Shown piece by piece: positions 9,612 through 18,315 of a stretch of DNA of 64,000 bases. Source of the stretch: Barthelona sp. PAP020. Taxonomy: Eukaryota; Metamonada: BaSk clade. The stretch spans positions 1 through 64,000 of the forward strand of contig JARQWU010000011.1 of assembly GCA_040182905.1 (NCBI GenBank), in the 5' to 3' direction. Under the pieces are notes generated by a model, which worked only from the letters and a program-made list of their open reading frames with translations, did no database searches and was not told the origin of the DNA. The translations under genes and the position numbers were made by a program. The first letter of the stretch is position 1, and each line of letters opens with the position of its first letter.

Positions 9612-10004
9612 TCAAGAATCTAAATCTGGAGACCTCTTAGATAAAGATAAATCACTCCAATCGTTTGATAATTGCTTAAAAAAACTGTCATGAGTTTGTT
9701 GCATGCTTGAAACTTTTTCCTTTGCTGACACTATTGATTCAATTGTTCCACTTGATGCTCCAAAAGATATGCCACCAATTTCCAAAGAAGATTTTGTGCT
9801 GTTTCCAAAAATATCAAAAGGTTCAAAATTCTGCGCTTCTGATGATGTTTGGTGATTCAATTTTTTCTCTATGGGGACAAAATCTTCCTTTTTGATGCAA
9901 ATTAATTTGTTTTTAATCTTTGGATAAATTCTTGTTGAAAAAGGGACTTTTTGATTGCAATTTCTTTTGGAATCTATGTTAAAGATGTATATGATATTAC
10001 TCAT
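9612..10004 (-). CDS. hypothetical protein, 130 aa
   Basis: An intact ATG-to-TAG frame of 130 codons, Ser- and Lys-rich in the second half with a predicted short helix near 'SSMQQTHDSFFKQLSNDWSD'. No domain is recognised. It sits divergently from the glycosyltransferase gene, with about 75 bp between the two ATGs, which supports a shared promoter and a real gene. The length and composition fit a small adaptor or unstructured protein, but no role is assigned. Confidence 0.5.
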   Translation of the reverse strand: MSNIIYIFNIDSKRNCNQKVPFSTRIYPKIKNKLICIKKEDFVPIEKKLNHQTSSEAQNFEPFDIFGNSTKSSLEIGGISFGASSGTIESIVSAKEKVSSMQQTHDSFFKQLSNDWSDLSLSKRSPDLDS

Positions 10005-10078
10005 GTCTTAATCATGGTAAATGATAAAATGAGCTATAAAAAAAATATTTCATTTTTCTTTTTCAATTTATTGATGGG

Positions 10079-11389
10079 ATGTTTAAGGAATTGAAACGAG
10101 CCAAGAAAAGTCCTTTATCTGTGATAATTATTTTAATGATATTGATATCACTTTGCTTATTTGTTTTGGTAAACAATATCCTGTATCAAACTGAAACGAA
10201 AAATTCATTAAAAGAATATTTCACTAATATTTATTCAAAAGATTCAAGCAATAGTTTACAAAGAATATATAATAACATAGATGATAGCAAACTTTCATAT
10301 CTTTCTGGTAAAAAAACGTTAAATAAAAGAGAAATACATCCTGATTGTCCAATGAGAAGCATACAAAGTGGTCCTAATGTACATTCAATAACAGACATTC
10401 GAAAGACAAAAGAAGACAGTAGAATTCTGCAACAGTATCAATTTTCCAATTTAGTTACATCTAATCACTTTATTCATTGTGTATATCAAAGACAATTTAA
10501 GAGTGAAGCAAGTTGTAAAGATTTTGATTTTCGTATTCCATCAGATTGGATAAATTCTGTAATACTTGATGATAAGAAACAGAATCAGGAGCTTTTACCA
10601 GCTGTTGTCATTCATGTTGACAAAGACCCAAAGAAATTTTTCAAAACTATGCTATCAATAAATCAACCAGTGAACAAGTTTTATATTTATTGGTCGGAGA
10701 ATTTAAACGAAGAATTAGAATGTGTTTTATCCAAATTTTTGGAAATTTTGGGTAACAGAATTATTGTTTATCATTCTCCCCAACATCATGGAATCAGTTT
10801 TTCCTTCAATATTTTGTTAAATGCATCACTTATCATGGATGAAAATCCTTTTGCTCTTGTACTTCAACATGGCTTTATCCCAAAGAGTACAATAAAAGCC
10901 AGTGATTTGTCTTTGAACAAGCCTTTTATTAAGTTATCAAATAGAAAATTCACGGAAGCGAGTTTAATAAGTAAGGAAGCATTCCAAAAAATTGGTCTAC
11001 TTGATGAAAACTTTTGGCCTGCAGGTTCTGAGTCAGAAGATTACATTTGGCGAAGTTATTTACTTGGTGTAGAAGCTGAACTTGATCCCAATTTTGTTTT
11101 TGGTTCTGTTTCTTCTAAAACATCAATTGATTATCCTTTAAGATTGGAAAAGGTTTTCAAAAGAGCTTTCCCCGAAACAGAAAGATACATGTGGAGAAAA
11201 TGGGGACCTGCCCTTCAAGAATTTGGTTATTCGTACAAAACACCTTTCAATAGAAAAGATACAAATGTTGATAAATTTTGCATGGATTATAAGATACGAT
11301 TCAAAATCTTAGCCAATTGTTACCCAGGAAGATGCAAATTAAAGAATGAATATCCATTCCCAAGCAATAAAGAAGAATGGGAACGTTAG
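10079..11389 (+). CDS. type II membrane glycosyltransferase-like protein
   Basis: The 436-residue protein has a short basic cytoplasmic tail and one membrane span at about residues 14-35 ('LSVIIILMILISLCLFVLV'), the topology of Golgi glycosyltransferases. After a stem, residues about 175-345 look like a GT-A fold: 'PAVVIHVDKDPKKFFKTM' as the first strand, 'FALVLQHGFIPKST' near the expected nucleotide-sugar site, and 'GLLDENFWPAGSESEDYIWR', which resembles the conserved 'G.fDE.f....EDxD..wR' acceptor-site block of family 2-like enzymes. A cysteine-containing C-terminal tail follows. The donor and acceptor are unknown. A classical DxD is not obvious, so metal use is uncertain. Confidence 0.65.
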   Translation: MFKELKRAKKSPLSVIIILMILISLCLFVLVNNILYQTETKNSLKEYFTNIYSKDSSNSLQRIYNNIDDSKLSYLSGKKTLNKREIHPDCPMRSIQSGPNVHSITDIRKTKEDSRILQQYQFSNLVTSNHFIHCVYQRQFKSEASCKDFDFRIPSDWINSVILDDKKQNQELLPAVVIHVDKDPKKFFKTMLSINQPVNKFYIYWSENLNEELECVLSKFLEILGNRIIVYHSPQHHGISFSFNILLNASLIMDENPFALVLQHGFIPKSTIKASDLSLNKPFIKLSNRKFTEASLISKEAFQKIGLLDENFWPAGSESEDYIWRSYLLGVEAELDPNFVFGSVSSKTSIDYPLRLEKVFKRAFPETERYMWRKWGPALQEFGYSYKTPFNRKDTNVDKFCMDYKIRFKILANCYPGRCKLKNEYPFPSNKEEWER

Positions 11390-11507
11390 TTGTCAAATAA
11401 AATTTTAAATATACATACGTTTATTATTTGTCAAAAAAAAAAATGTCAAAAAAAAAAACACTTTTTTACCAGATTTGAAATAGTTTTCAAATGAAATTAA
11501 ATGAAAT

Positions 11508-12443
11508 ATGAAGATAGATACTTTGAATTCTAAGAATATTCGACAATTTCTTCAAGCCATTGAAGAAATTGATGTCACATGTAAATTAAATCCACAAACC
11601 AGAATATCTTTAACCAACGAACAAAATAATATTTTAGACAAATATTTAAAAGAAAAATTAATGAATGAAGATAATGAGAATTTTCAATTGTTTATTCAAG
11701 GAAAAAGCATTAAACAACAAATGAATTGTTTATCAAATGATGTAATTCCTGATGAATATTTGTCCCTACCCATAAAAAATAAAGCTCAGGGTTTTTTTGA
11801 AAACCAGGACAAAGAAATAGAAATAGAAATAGAAATAGTTCAAGAATTGTTAAAATATTGTTCTGATGATGAAGATGCGGGTACCTCTTCTTTGAATAAA
11901 AGCGATGATTCACGTTATGTGAAGGATAACAACCAAACAATTTCTAATTTTGAAGAATTGAAGAAAATTGCTGCTAATCTTTTTTTTTCTTCATTTGTTC
12001 ATGGTGTTTTACCATCGGTACTTCAGCAAATTCAAAATGTTAGCAAAAATAAGATCATGAAATCCTCCTCAAAAAAACAGCTTATTTTATCTCCCCAGAA
12101 GACCAATCTTGAGGATTTTAATTCTTTGGGCTCCAATGATTCCTTCACGATTATTTCTTCTTTAAACTCTTTTGAAGATGATGTGCCTGATATTTATAAC
12201 ATGCTTGATGTGTTAAAAAGTCCAAATTCCCCTTCACCTGTATCCTCTTTTAAAATGCAAGGATTTTTACGAAGTGAATCGAATTCAACATCCCCAACCA
12301 CCAATTCAAGAATGAATTTTGCATCTAACTCAAGAATACGTGACAAACGATGTCATCCCACTAGAATAAGAGCCAGAAATTCTCATAATACCATATCTAG
12401 ACATAATTTTAAGAATTTAAAAGAATTGTACAAAGTTTTGTAA
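11508..12443 (+). CDS. hypothetical protein, 311 aa
   Basis: An intact frame with ATG and TAA. The N-terminal third is predicted helical and acidic; the remainder is Ser/Asn-rich with several SP and TP sites ('SPNSPSPVSS', 'TSPTTNSR') and a basic C-terminal end. A run of alternating Glu-Ile ('EIEIEIEI', residues about 102-111) is encoded by a GAAATA hexanucleotide repeat at 11814-11838. I recognise no domain. The SP-rich tail suggests phosphorylation but nothing fixes a function. Confidence 0.6.
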   Translation: MKIDTLNSKNIRQFLQAIEEIDVTCKLNPQTRISLTNEQNNILDKYLKEKLMNEDNENFQLFIQGKSIKQQMNCLSNDVIPDEYLSLPIKNKAQGFFENQDKEIEIEIEIVQELLKYCSDDEDAGTSSLNKSDDSRYVKDNNQTISNFEELKKIAANLFFSSFVHGVLPSVLQQIQNVSKNKIMKSSSKKQLILSPQKTNLEDFNSLGSNDSFTIISSLNSFEDDVPDIYNMLDVLKSPNSPSPVSSFKMQGFLRSESNSTSPTTNSRMNFASNSRIRDKRCHPTRIRARNSHNTISRHNFKNLKELYKVL

Positions 12444-12521
12444 ATAGTTTGAAAGAAAATTCAGTTTTGCTGATCTTTATTTTGTATGTTTAAAAAAAAA
12501 ATCAGATTTGACGAAGTCGGA
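12444..12521. other. 3' flank between a coding gene and the inverted-repeat element
   Basis: A short AT-rich 3' flank of the preceding gene with an A-tract at about 12491-12500. Confidence 0.3.
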
Positions 12522-12868
12522 GCATTTATTTTTCCCAAGGAATTTTCCGTTCTCCTTTTTTATATCTCCAAAAGGCAACTTTTCCCCAAAAGTATTCCCT
12601 TAAATTTTTGACCTTAGATACAAGAAACAGCTTGTTAAAATTAGAATCGCCTAGTAAGGTATTGTTCGTCCACAAGTTTCTCCTCTGTGTGGACCTGAAA
12701 GGATCACAAAAACTGAGAAGTTCCTTTAAGGAACCTGGGACCCCCGAATTAATGTAAAGGAATCTGGTTTATTTTATTAACTAACGAATCAAATAATCCT
12801 GAGTACCAGCATCTCGGAATTTAAGGAATAACAAAAGGGGAAAAGTTCCCTCGGAAAAATAAATTACT
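12522..12868. mobile_element. MITE-like element with terminal inverted repeats
   Basis: The left end (12522 on, GCATTTATTTTTCCCAAGG then AATTTTCCGTT) and the reverse complement of the right end (GTAATTTATTTTTCCGAGGG then AACTTTTCCCC) are about 80 percent alike over roughly 30 bases. The element is about 347 bp, without coding capacity, and less AT-rich than its flanks. The interior contains hairpins, including GTCCACA..TGTGGAC (12669-12695) and the palindrome GTTCCTTTAAGGAAC (12719-12733). Size, inverted ends and lack of ORFs fit a non-autonomous DNA transposon. I could not define a target-site duplication with certainty. Confidence 0.6.
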
Positions 12869-13123
12869 TTTGTTTCCATTTGATCACGAAATGAATTTTA
12901 ATTTTTCATTAAAATATCAACAAAAATAAACTTTGCCAATCTTTATATGTTGTAAATGAGAATGAATATTTTTCTGAATGTGTGAATTGTTCTTTTGTTT
13001 TTCTTTTTCAAAGGATTAATTGGCTTTGAATATTTGTGTTGAGGAAATTTCTCAATAAATCTATAATCATCACCCAAAAATTTGTTTAAAATTGGTTTTG
13101 TTTTTATTTTAATATTTATATTG

Positions 13124-13621
13124 ATGGACACAAGAATTTTATTTCCAAAAGTGGATATTGAAGTTTTTGAGAATGACAATGTCGTTTATTTGCACAATTC
13201 AACAATAAATGTTGAACCCACTGAATTTCATCCAAACACATATGAAAGAGAAATAGCATTGGATCAATTTAACAATACGATTCGCATTCGAAAAAATGAG
13301 GAGAATGGCGAGTTGGAAACAAATGCATATATCACAGAATGGGATGATGGTTCTCAAACTTTGCACATTGGCAACTCAGTATTTACTATTAAGAATGAAG
13401 TACCATCTGATCAGTATGTTGCCACTACAAATGAAGAAACTGCTCAATTGTTAACGAAAATTAGTGGCAGTTGTGGTTTACAAAGCAAAGATAAAATTAA
13501 AAAAAGAAAACAGTCTAGAAAAAGTCAAAAAGCAAGAGTTAAGATGATCACTTCTTCTTCATCAGCTTCTAATTCCACCGGTGACACACTTACAATAAGC
13601 AGCAGATTTTTGGAGGCCTAA
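13124..13621 (+). CDS. LEO1: LEO1, RNA polymerase II-associated Paf1-complex subunit
   Basis: The 165-residue protein is a short LEO1. 'FHPNTYE' and 'NTIRIRKNEENGEL' precede the family's diagnostic segment 'AYITEWDDGSQTLHIGNSVF', which parallels '(N)xRxVxWSDGSxxLxIG'. The C-terminus ends with a basic stretch and a 'SRFLEA' motif, as in orthologues. LEO1 is the Paf1-complex subunit that dimerises with PAF1 and helps couple elongation to histone modification. The long acidic N-terminal region of animal and fungal LEO1 is absent, so only the core domain remains. I start at the ATG at 13124; the frame is open a further 14 codons upstream from a TTG, but that segment is AT-rich and Phe/Ile-rich, typical of translated leader. 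Confidence 0.85.
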   Translation: MDTRILFPKVDIEVFENDNVVYLHNSTINVEPTEFHPNTYEREIALDQFNNTIRIRKNEENGELETNAYITEWDDGSQTLHIGNSVFTIKNEVPSDQYVATTNEETAQLLTKISGSCGLQSKDKIKKRKQSRKSQKARVKMITSSSSASNSTGDTLTISSRFLEA

Positions 13622-13730
13622 TTATTTTTTTTGATGTATCGAACCAAGTTGTTTTATTTTTTAAATATGTAGCGATTTACTTTTTCTCATGATTGTTTCA
13701 TAAAGATTAAATATTTTTTTTCTTTTTTTC

Positions 13731-14522
13731 ATGTGTTTTGCCAATTTGAATGTATTATTAGGGAAAGATATAACGGATGAATTGATTAGTATTGTGGGAT
13801 CTGTTGATAAATTGGCTGCAATGACTTCTTCAAACATTCAAGTGCTGGGAAACAAAAGAGAATCTTCTCATGGTGTGGATAAGTTTACTAACCATCATTT
13901 TGGAGTTATTTTTAATTGTGAGTTTGTTCAAAATTCACCACCTGACATTAGAATAAAACTATACAGAGATTTATGTGGTAAAGTTGCTTTAGCTGCTCGT
14001 TGCGATGCATATTCGTCATCAAACGGTATGGATGATTCAAAAGGGAATGAAATATTAAAAAAACTGATAAAAAAACGAGATCTATTATCTAAACCACCTG
14101 AAATGCCAGAAAAAAAACCTCGTAAAGCTCCAATAATTGGGCCAAAAAAAACAAGAGGTGGTAGAAAGTTAAAGAATAGAAAAGAAAAACAAAAAATGTC
14201 ACAATTAAGAACTTTACAAAACACAATTAAATTTGGGCAAGCAACAAAAACAAATGGGTTGGAAATGGAGTCTCTAGGGCTCGTTGGTGATCATGGGGAA
14301 TTTGGTTCATATAAAATTGAAGTAAATACGCAAACTGATATTGTACAATCCAAAAATATAAAACAACATGAAAAGAAATTTTTTTCGACAACTAGTGATG
14401 GAATTTCTCAGTATTTGGAAAATAGACAACGGAAATTTAATCTAGATCTGCAAATAAAAAGTGAAGAATCACTTAAAAAGACTCCGGATAATGTATTATC
14501 GATGGAATGGATGACAAAATAA
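13731..14522 (+). CDS. PRPF31: Prp31 spliceosomal protein lacking its N-terminal half
   Basis: The 263 residues correspond to the second half of Prp31 (human PRPF31 is 499 residues). They begin inside the Nop domain: 'FANLNVLLGKDITDELISIV' aligns with the 'APNLSxxxGxxxAAKxMxxA' segment. They continue through 'NIQVLGNKRESSHG', 'HHFGVIFNCEFVQNSPPDIR' and the Arg-rich C-terminal part 'KTRGGRKLKNRKEK'. Prp31 binds the U4 snRNA-15.5K complex and tethers U5. The N-terminal helical coiled-coil region is absent. The 100 bp upstream are non-coding T-rich sequence, so an N-terminal exon would have to lie behind a much longer intron than any seen here, or the gene is split or reduced. It is followed at 14572 by a minus-strand small ORF. 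Confidence 0.85.
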   Translation: MCFANLNVLLGKDITDELISIVGSVDKLAAMTSSNIQVLGNKRESSHGVDKFTNHHFGVIFNCEFVQNSPPDIRIKLYRDLCGKVALAARCDAYSSSNGMDDSKGNEILKKLIKKRDLLSKPPEMPEKKPRKAPIIGPKKTRGGRKLKNRKEKQKMSQLRTLQNTIKFGQATKTNGLEMESLGLVGDHGEFGSYKIEVNTQTDIVQSKNIKQHEKKFFSTTSDGISQYLENRQRKFNLDLQIKSEESLKKTPDNVLSMEWMTK

Positions 14523-14571
14523 ATTTAATAAACCTTGAAATATTTTTGTTGTTGAATTACTTGTTGAAGTT

Positions 14572-14691
14572 TCAGTTGTTCTTTTGTTGGTATTGTGTTT
14601 GCTTTTTCAAATAAGCAATTGTTAATGGAGCAACTATTGTTGCACCAACAAACACAACGCTTAAAAACCATGATCCAACTGTGTACGTCAT
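14572..14691 (-). CDS. candidate small single-span membrane protein, 39 aa
   Basis: A 40-codon frame on the minus strand begins with ATG at 14691 and ends in TGA. It encodes one clear hydrophobic span ('WFLSVVFVGATIVAPLTIAYL') followed by a Lys/Gln-rich tail ('KKQTQYQQKNN'), the pattern of tail-anchored or single-pass micro-proteins such as small mitochondrial or ER subunits. It fills an otherwise unexplained 228-bp gap between Prp31 and TSG101 and is divergent from TSG101. I do not recognise the family. Chance cannot be excluded for so short a frame, but composition and position favour a real gene. Confidence 0.4.
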   Translation of the reverse strand: MTYTVGSWFLSVVFVGATIVAPLTIAYLKKQTQYQQKNN

Positions 14692-14750
14692 TTCAGATAA
14701 AATTGGAAGAATGGAAGAGATTTCCAAGCCCACTGTTTTTTTTTTTTATA

Positions 14751-15803
14751 ATGAATTTACAAAGTATTTTAGGTCGTTGTAATTCTTTTAGCGATCCTTC
14801 GAAAGCTGTTCAGGATGTTAATCGATTGTTGAAGTCATTTTCGTTTTTTAGCGTTGAACCACAGTCAATAAGTAATTTATTTGTATTAGATTATTTCTAA
14901 CTTGTAATAGGAAGACAAGATGGTAGTGTTGTTTCTGGTGTTTTGTTGAAAGGTAATTTTTCAATTCGATACAATCAACAACAACTTTTAATTCCAATGG
15001 TTATTTGTCCTGATTATTATCCTGAAAAATGTCCAACTGTTACTATTAGAGCACCACAAGGATATCATATTGTAGCAACTCAAACTATCAATGACAGGGG
15101 TGTTATTAGAACTCCATATATGATGGCATGGAATCGTAGTTGTAATTTATATTCTTTGGCTTCAAATTTGTTCAATGAAGTTCAACGTAGTGTACCTTTC
15201 CAAATTGGTCCTCCCATTTCACAATTACCTTCTCAAACTGGAACAATTATGCCTCAGCAAGGCCCTACTTTTGGACAAGCAATGCAAAATATGCCATATA
15301 ATCGTCAAACACAAAATTATACTGCGTCAGGTATGCCCATTGCACCATTAAAGAATATTCAAGGAGAGAATTATGAAGAAAAAGTTACAAATAAAATTGT
15401 TGGTGAATTATCTCGTTTGCACAATGATTATCAAACTGCTGTTGGGGATATTAATGCTAAAAAGCGATTATTGAACGAAAAGATGAATGCTTTTGAAAAG
15501 ACGTCTATGGAATTGCATCAAAAGATTGAGAATGTTAAAACTATCCAAGCTCAACTTTCTCAGAATGAAAATCAAGATAATTCTGTCGCTTTGCCAACAA
15601 AGAATTTGATATCTGAACAAACTTTAAATCTTGAAGCAGATCAATTGGCTTGTATTGATCTTTGTTATGAATTATTAGAATTGACTAAAAAGAATAGAAT
15701 AGGTTATGATGACTTCACAAGAAATTGTCGATTAATTTTTGAAAAACAATTCGAAGATTTGTATTTGTTGAATAAAATTCAACAAATTCGTAAATCTATG
15801 TAA
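14751..15803 (+). CDS. TSG101: TSG101/Vps23-like ESCRT-I subunit (one intron)
   Basis: Exons 14751-14871 and 14911-15803 encode about 337 residues; the intron is 39 nt (GTAATT..CTAAC..TAG). The N-terminal UEV domain (about 1-135) shows 'DPSKAVQDVNRLL', the strand-turn 'GVLLKGNFSIRYNQQQLLIP', 'DYYPEKCPTVTIRAPQGYHI' and 'RTPYMMAWNRSCNLYSLASN', matching the catalytically inactive E2-like fold that binds ubiquitin and PTAP-type late-domain peptides. A Gln/Pro-rich linker, a coiled coil (about 195-250) and a C-terminal steadiness-box-like segment ('LEADQLACIDLCYELLELTK') follow. ESCRT-I sorts ubiquitinated cargo into multivesicular bodies. Without splicing the frame hits a TAA at 14898, and both exons share one frame across a 39-nt intron. 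The start is the ATG nearest the UEV homology. Confidence 0.85.
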
Positions 15804-15875
15804 TTGTTGATGTGAAAAGAGTTGTCATGTAAAATAAATTTTTAATAGTATTTTAATTTTTTTTTTTGTTTATTA

Positions 15876-16520
15876 ATGCCTTGGAATAACAGCACTTTTG
15901 TTGATCGAAAAGATATACCCGATGCAAGACATTTCCCAATGAAAACAAACCTTGTATATGATAGTTTAAAAAAACCATATAATTTTCGTTCAGAAGTCTT
16001 GTCAAAACCAGAACAAAACAAATCTAGAACTGTTAACCAAAGGGTTGAGAATCCTATTCATCCAAATTTAGTTGGCAAACAATTCAATTTATCAAACGAA
16101 GTTGATCAAAAATTGAATGATTCTTTGGAGCTCAAACGAAAAAATGATGCACTTGAAAATACAAATCAATTAAATTTGACATTTACCAAAGATGATAGCA
16201 AAAGGAAAACGTTTATTCAAAGACATGATGCCACTTTGGATCGTATTAGAACCCGAAAAATTAACAATGAACCTTTTGATGATTCTAACTTTTTTAAAAA
16301 GCAGAGAGATAATGAAATTGAAGAAGAAATTTCTTCAATGAGAAAAGATTTAACTGAACAATTGAGGAAAACAGCAGGTCCAAGAAATGTAAAATGTTCT
16401 TTTTATCATGATGGAGTATGGGATGATGAAAAAGGATTTTGGAGTTGTTGTATGAATGAGAATAAACAAAATAAGGGTTGTATGCAAAAAAAAGAGGACA
16501 GAGACCGTTGGAAATATTGA
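15876..16520 (+). CDS. uncharacterised protein with a half-CHORD-like zinc motif
   Basis: The 214-residue protein is mostly polar and predicted helical. Its last 45 residues contain 'CSFYHDGVWDDEKGFWSCCM' followed by 'GC', i.e. a Cys-x3-His-x-Gly..Trp-Ser-Cys-Cys..Gly-Cys pattern. That is the second half of a CHORD zinc-binding domain ('CxxHPGxPxFHDxxKxWSCC...GC'). A similar half motif occurs at the ends of some poorly described eukaryotic proteins, and whether it binds zinc here is inference. The neighbours (TSG101, prefoldin, enkurin) give no clear clue. ATG and TGA are intact. Confidence 0.6.
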   Translation: MPWNNSTFVDRKDIPDARHFPMKTNLVYDSLKKPYNFRSEVLSKPEQNKSRTVNQRVENPIHPNLVGKQFNLSNEVDQKLNDSLELKRKNDALENTNQLNLTFTKDDSKRKTFIQRHDATLDRIRTRKINNEPFDDSNFFKKQRDNEIEEEISSMRKDLTEQLRKTAGPRNVKCSFYHDGVWDDEKGFWSCCMNENKQNKGCMQKKEDRDRWKY

Positions 16521-16802
16521 TTCAATTTCAAAATTAATTGTAAAAGAGTTATTTTTATTTATTTTTTGAACTTATTGTTTTCTGCTAATATCTAAACGTC
16601 AAATGTAAAAAAATCCTCATTGAATAGAAATGTATCATTTTGTCTAAAGTCAATTCAAGGAATAATAACATGGAAAGTATTTTTCATATTCTTACATAGT
16701 TACTTTTAGTTCATTTTTCAGATGAATAAGAAATGGAAGGTTAAAAATTTGACAAATTCATAATTGGCTCTTCAAATAATTTTTTATTAATTTGATTTTG
16801 TA
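16521..16802. other. short intergenic spacer
   Basis: AT-rich spacer of 282 bp between two plus-strand genes. No gene is seen. Confidence 0.35.
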
Positions 16803-17178
16803 ATGCCTTCAAAAGAAGAATATATTGAAAACATCCAAAAACTTGCCCAAGAGCTTAATCAAGTTCAAGGACGTATATTTGAATTGGATCTTGTGAGACA
16901 ACAAACACAGTATTTTTATTTCAAGATATTTTATCACTAACTAACCATTTAGAAGCACAAAATCTGTAATTGAAGAAATTGGAGGCGATGATAGAAAATG
17001 TTTAAGACTTGTTGGTGACGTTTTGGTTGAAAGAACCATTAAGGAGGTTATTCCTGCAATTCAAGAAAACATCGATCAATTACAGGCAACTGTTGATAGT
17101 TTGCATATCAAGGAAAAAGAAATTAGTGAAGAAATTGTGGGATTACAAAGAGCCTTTGATAAAGAATATGCACAATAA
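16803..17178 (+). CDS. PFDN2: prefoldin subunit 2 (one intron)
   Basis: Exons 16803-16909 and 16953-17178 join to encode 110 residues; the 43-nt intron reads GTATTT..ACTAACTAAC..TTTAG. The protein is two long helices joined by the prefoldin hairpin, with 'DRKCLRLVGDVLVERTIKEV', which corresponds to the signature 'xRKCxRxVGGVLVERTVKEV' of subunit 2. Prefoldin is a hexameric jellyfish-shaped chaperone that delivers nascent actin and tubulin to the TRiC/CCT chaperonin, a sensible need in a flagellate. The gene is too broken by its intron to show as a single long frame. The splice phase (CA|A, Gln) keeps the frame. Confidence 0.9.
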
Positions 17179-17205
17179 TTATTAAAAACATAAAAAATTA
17201 CATAT

Positions 17206-18045
17206 TTATTCATTTAAGTTTACATAAACAATTGGTTGACCAAAAACTTTTATTGCAGCCAAAGTACTGCTAATTTGTTCTTCTAAATTGCTCTTTCTTT
17301 GAATGCCGGAATGAGTTTCAACCACTAAGGGTAACTTCCTTAACTGTTCTTCTAACTCATGAAGTTGCTCTCTTAAGCTATTTAATGTTTCTATTCTTTC
17401 TTCTTCAGGTAATTGGATAATTCCTTCAGGCAATTCATTTGGTGGTGGAGCCATCGCAGCTTCTCTTTCTGCTTCCAACTCCGCCTTTCTTTCTTTCAAA
17501 TATTCTGGAATTTCTCCAGGCTTATGAGTAGTTGTTTCTGAAGAAATAGCACCACGACTATTGCTTGATTTTATGGCTAATTTGTTCCTTTGAATAAAAT
17601 TAGGGTGTGAATATTCAGGTATTTCATTTTCTGTCACAGGCAAATTTGGTTTTACAGTAGAATTCTTTTCTTTTCTCACTTCATCTGCTTTTGCCTTGGC
17701 TTGTTCAGTCAGTTTCATTGAACGAGAAAAACCTTGACCTTTGCGCACATAATCAGTGTGATTCTTCTGAGATTCTGAAAGTTTAGCCTCAGTAGCCTTC
17801 TGAACGCGAGAAGGAATATTGGAAAATTCGCGTAAAGTAAAATTATCATCTAACGACTGAACATCTTCTAACTTTTTTGCCCTTGATCTTTTTTGTTGAT
17901 CTTGAATTCGCTGACGATTAATTTGATCAAAGTTTTTTGGTTTAATACCCTTTCTTCTTTGTTGTTCTGCAATAGTATCTGCAGGGTTTAATATTGAACT
18001 AACGTGATCAATCATCGCAGGATGTTGTCTTTTAGAACCATGCAT
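17206..18045 (-). CDS. enkurin-domain flagellar protein (ENKD1/enkurin family)
   Basis: The 279-residue protein ends in an enkurin domain at about residues 180-275. It has 'GEIPEYLKERKAELEAEREA', 'LPEEERIETLNSLREQLHEL' and a final 'LEEQISSTLAAIKVFGQPIVY', the helix pair and terminal strand typical of the family. The N-terminal 100 residues are basic and helical ('PKNFDQINRQRIQDQQKRSR'), more like ENKD1 than the TRPC-binding enkurin. Enkurin proteins decorate axonemal doublets as microtubule inner proteins and influence waveform. It sits 27 bp from prefoldin 2 in convergent orientation. The subfamily assignment is tentative. Confidence 0.78.
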   Translation of the reverse strand: MHGSKRQHPAMIDHVSSILNPADTIAEQQRRKGIKPKNFDQINRQRIQDQQKRSRAKKLEDVQSLDDNFTLREFSNIPSRVQKATEAKLSESQKNHTDYVRKGQGFSRSMKLTEQAKAKADEVRKEKNSTVKPNLPVTENEIPEYSHPNFIQRNKLAIKSSNSRGAISSETTTHKPGEIPEYLKERKAELEAEREAAMAPPPNELPEGIIQLPEEERIETLNSLREQLHELEEQLRKLPLVVETHSGIQRKSNLEEQISSTLAAIKVFGQPIVYVNLNE

Positions 18046-18315
18046 TTGAATTGGCTGTTTAAAAAAAATTCAAAAGAAAAAACACCCAAAATTAAGAGGA
18101 GATTTTTGGTTTTTTCACACAGAAAATAAATTTTTTGGATAAGTGAGTTTTAATATGAATAACTTCAAGACATCTTTGTTTTTACCCATTCTTTCATCTT
18201 CTTTTTACAGCTTTTTTATAAATTCCCTCAAATAATAGACCACAAGGATTAAATTATAAATGTTGAACTTCAATGGGAAGATTCAAATGTTACACTTTTC
18301 CTTTTTTTTTTTGGG
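18046..18315. other. short divergent promoter region
   Basis: AT-rich sequence between the divergent enkurin and proteasome genes, with a T-tract just before the proteasome ATG. No gene is seen. Confidence 0.35.

Noticed and set aside
13082-13123. Hydrophobic N-terminal extension of LEO1 resembling a signal peptide
   Set aside because: It starts on TTG, lies in T-rich leader, and LEO1 is nuclear.
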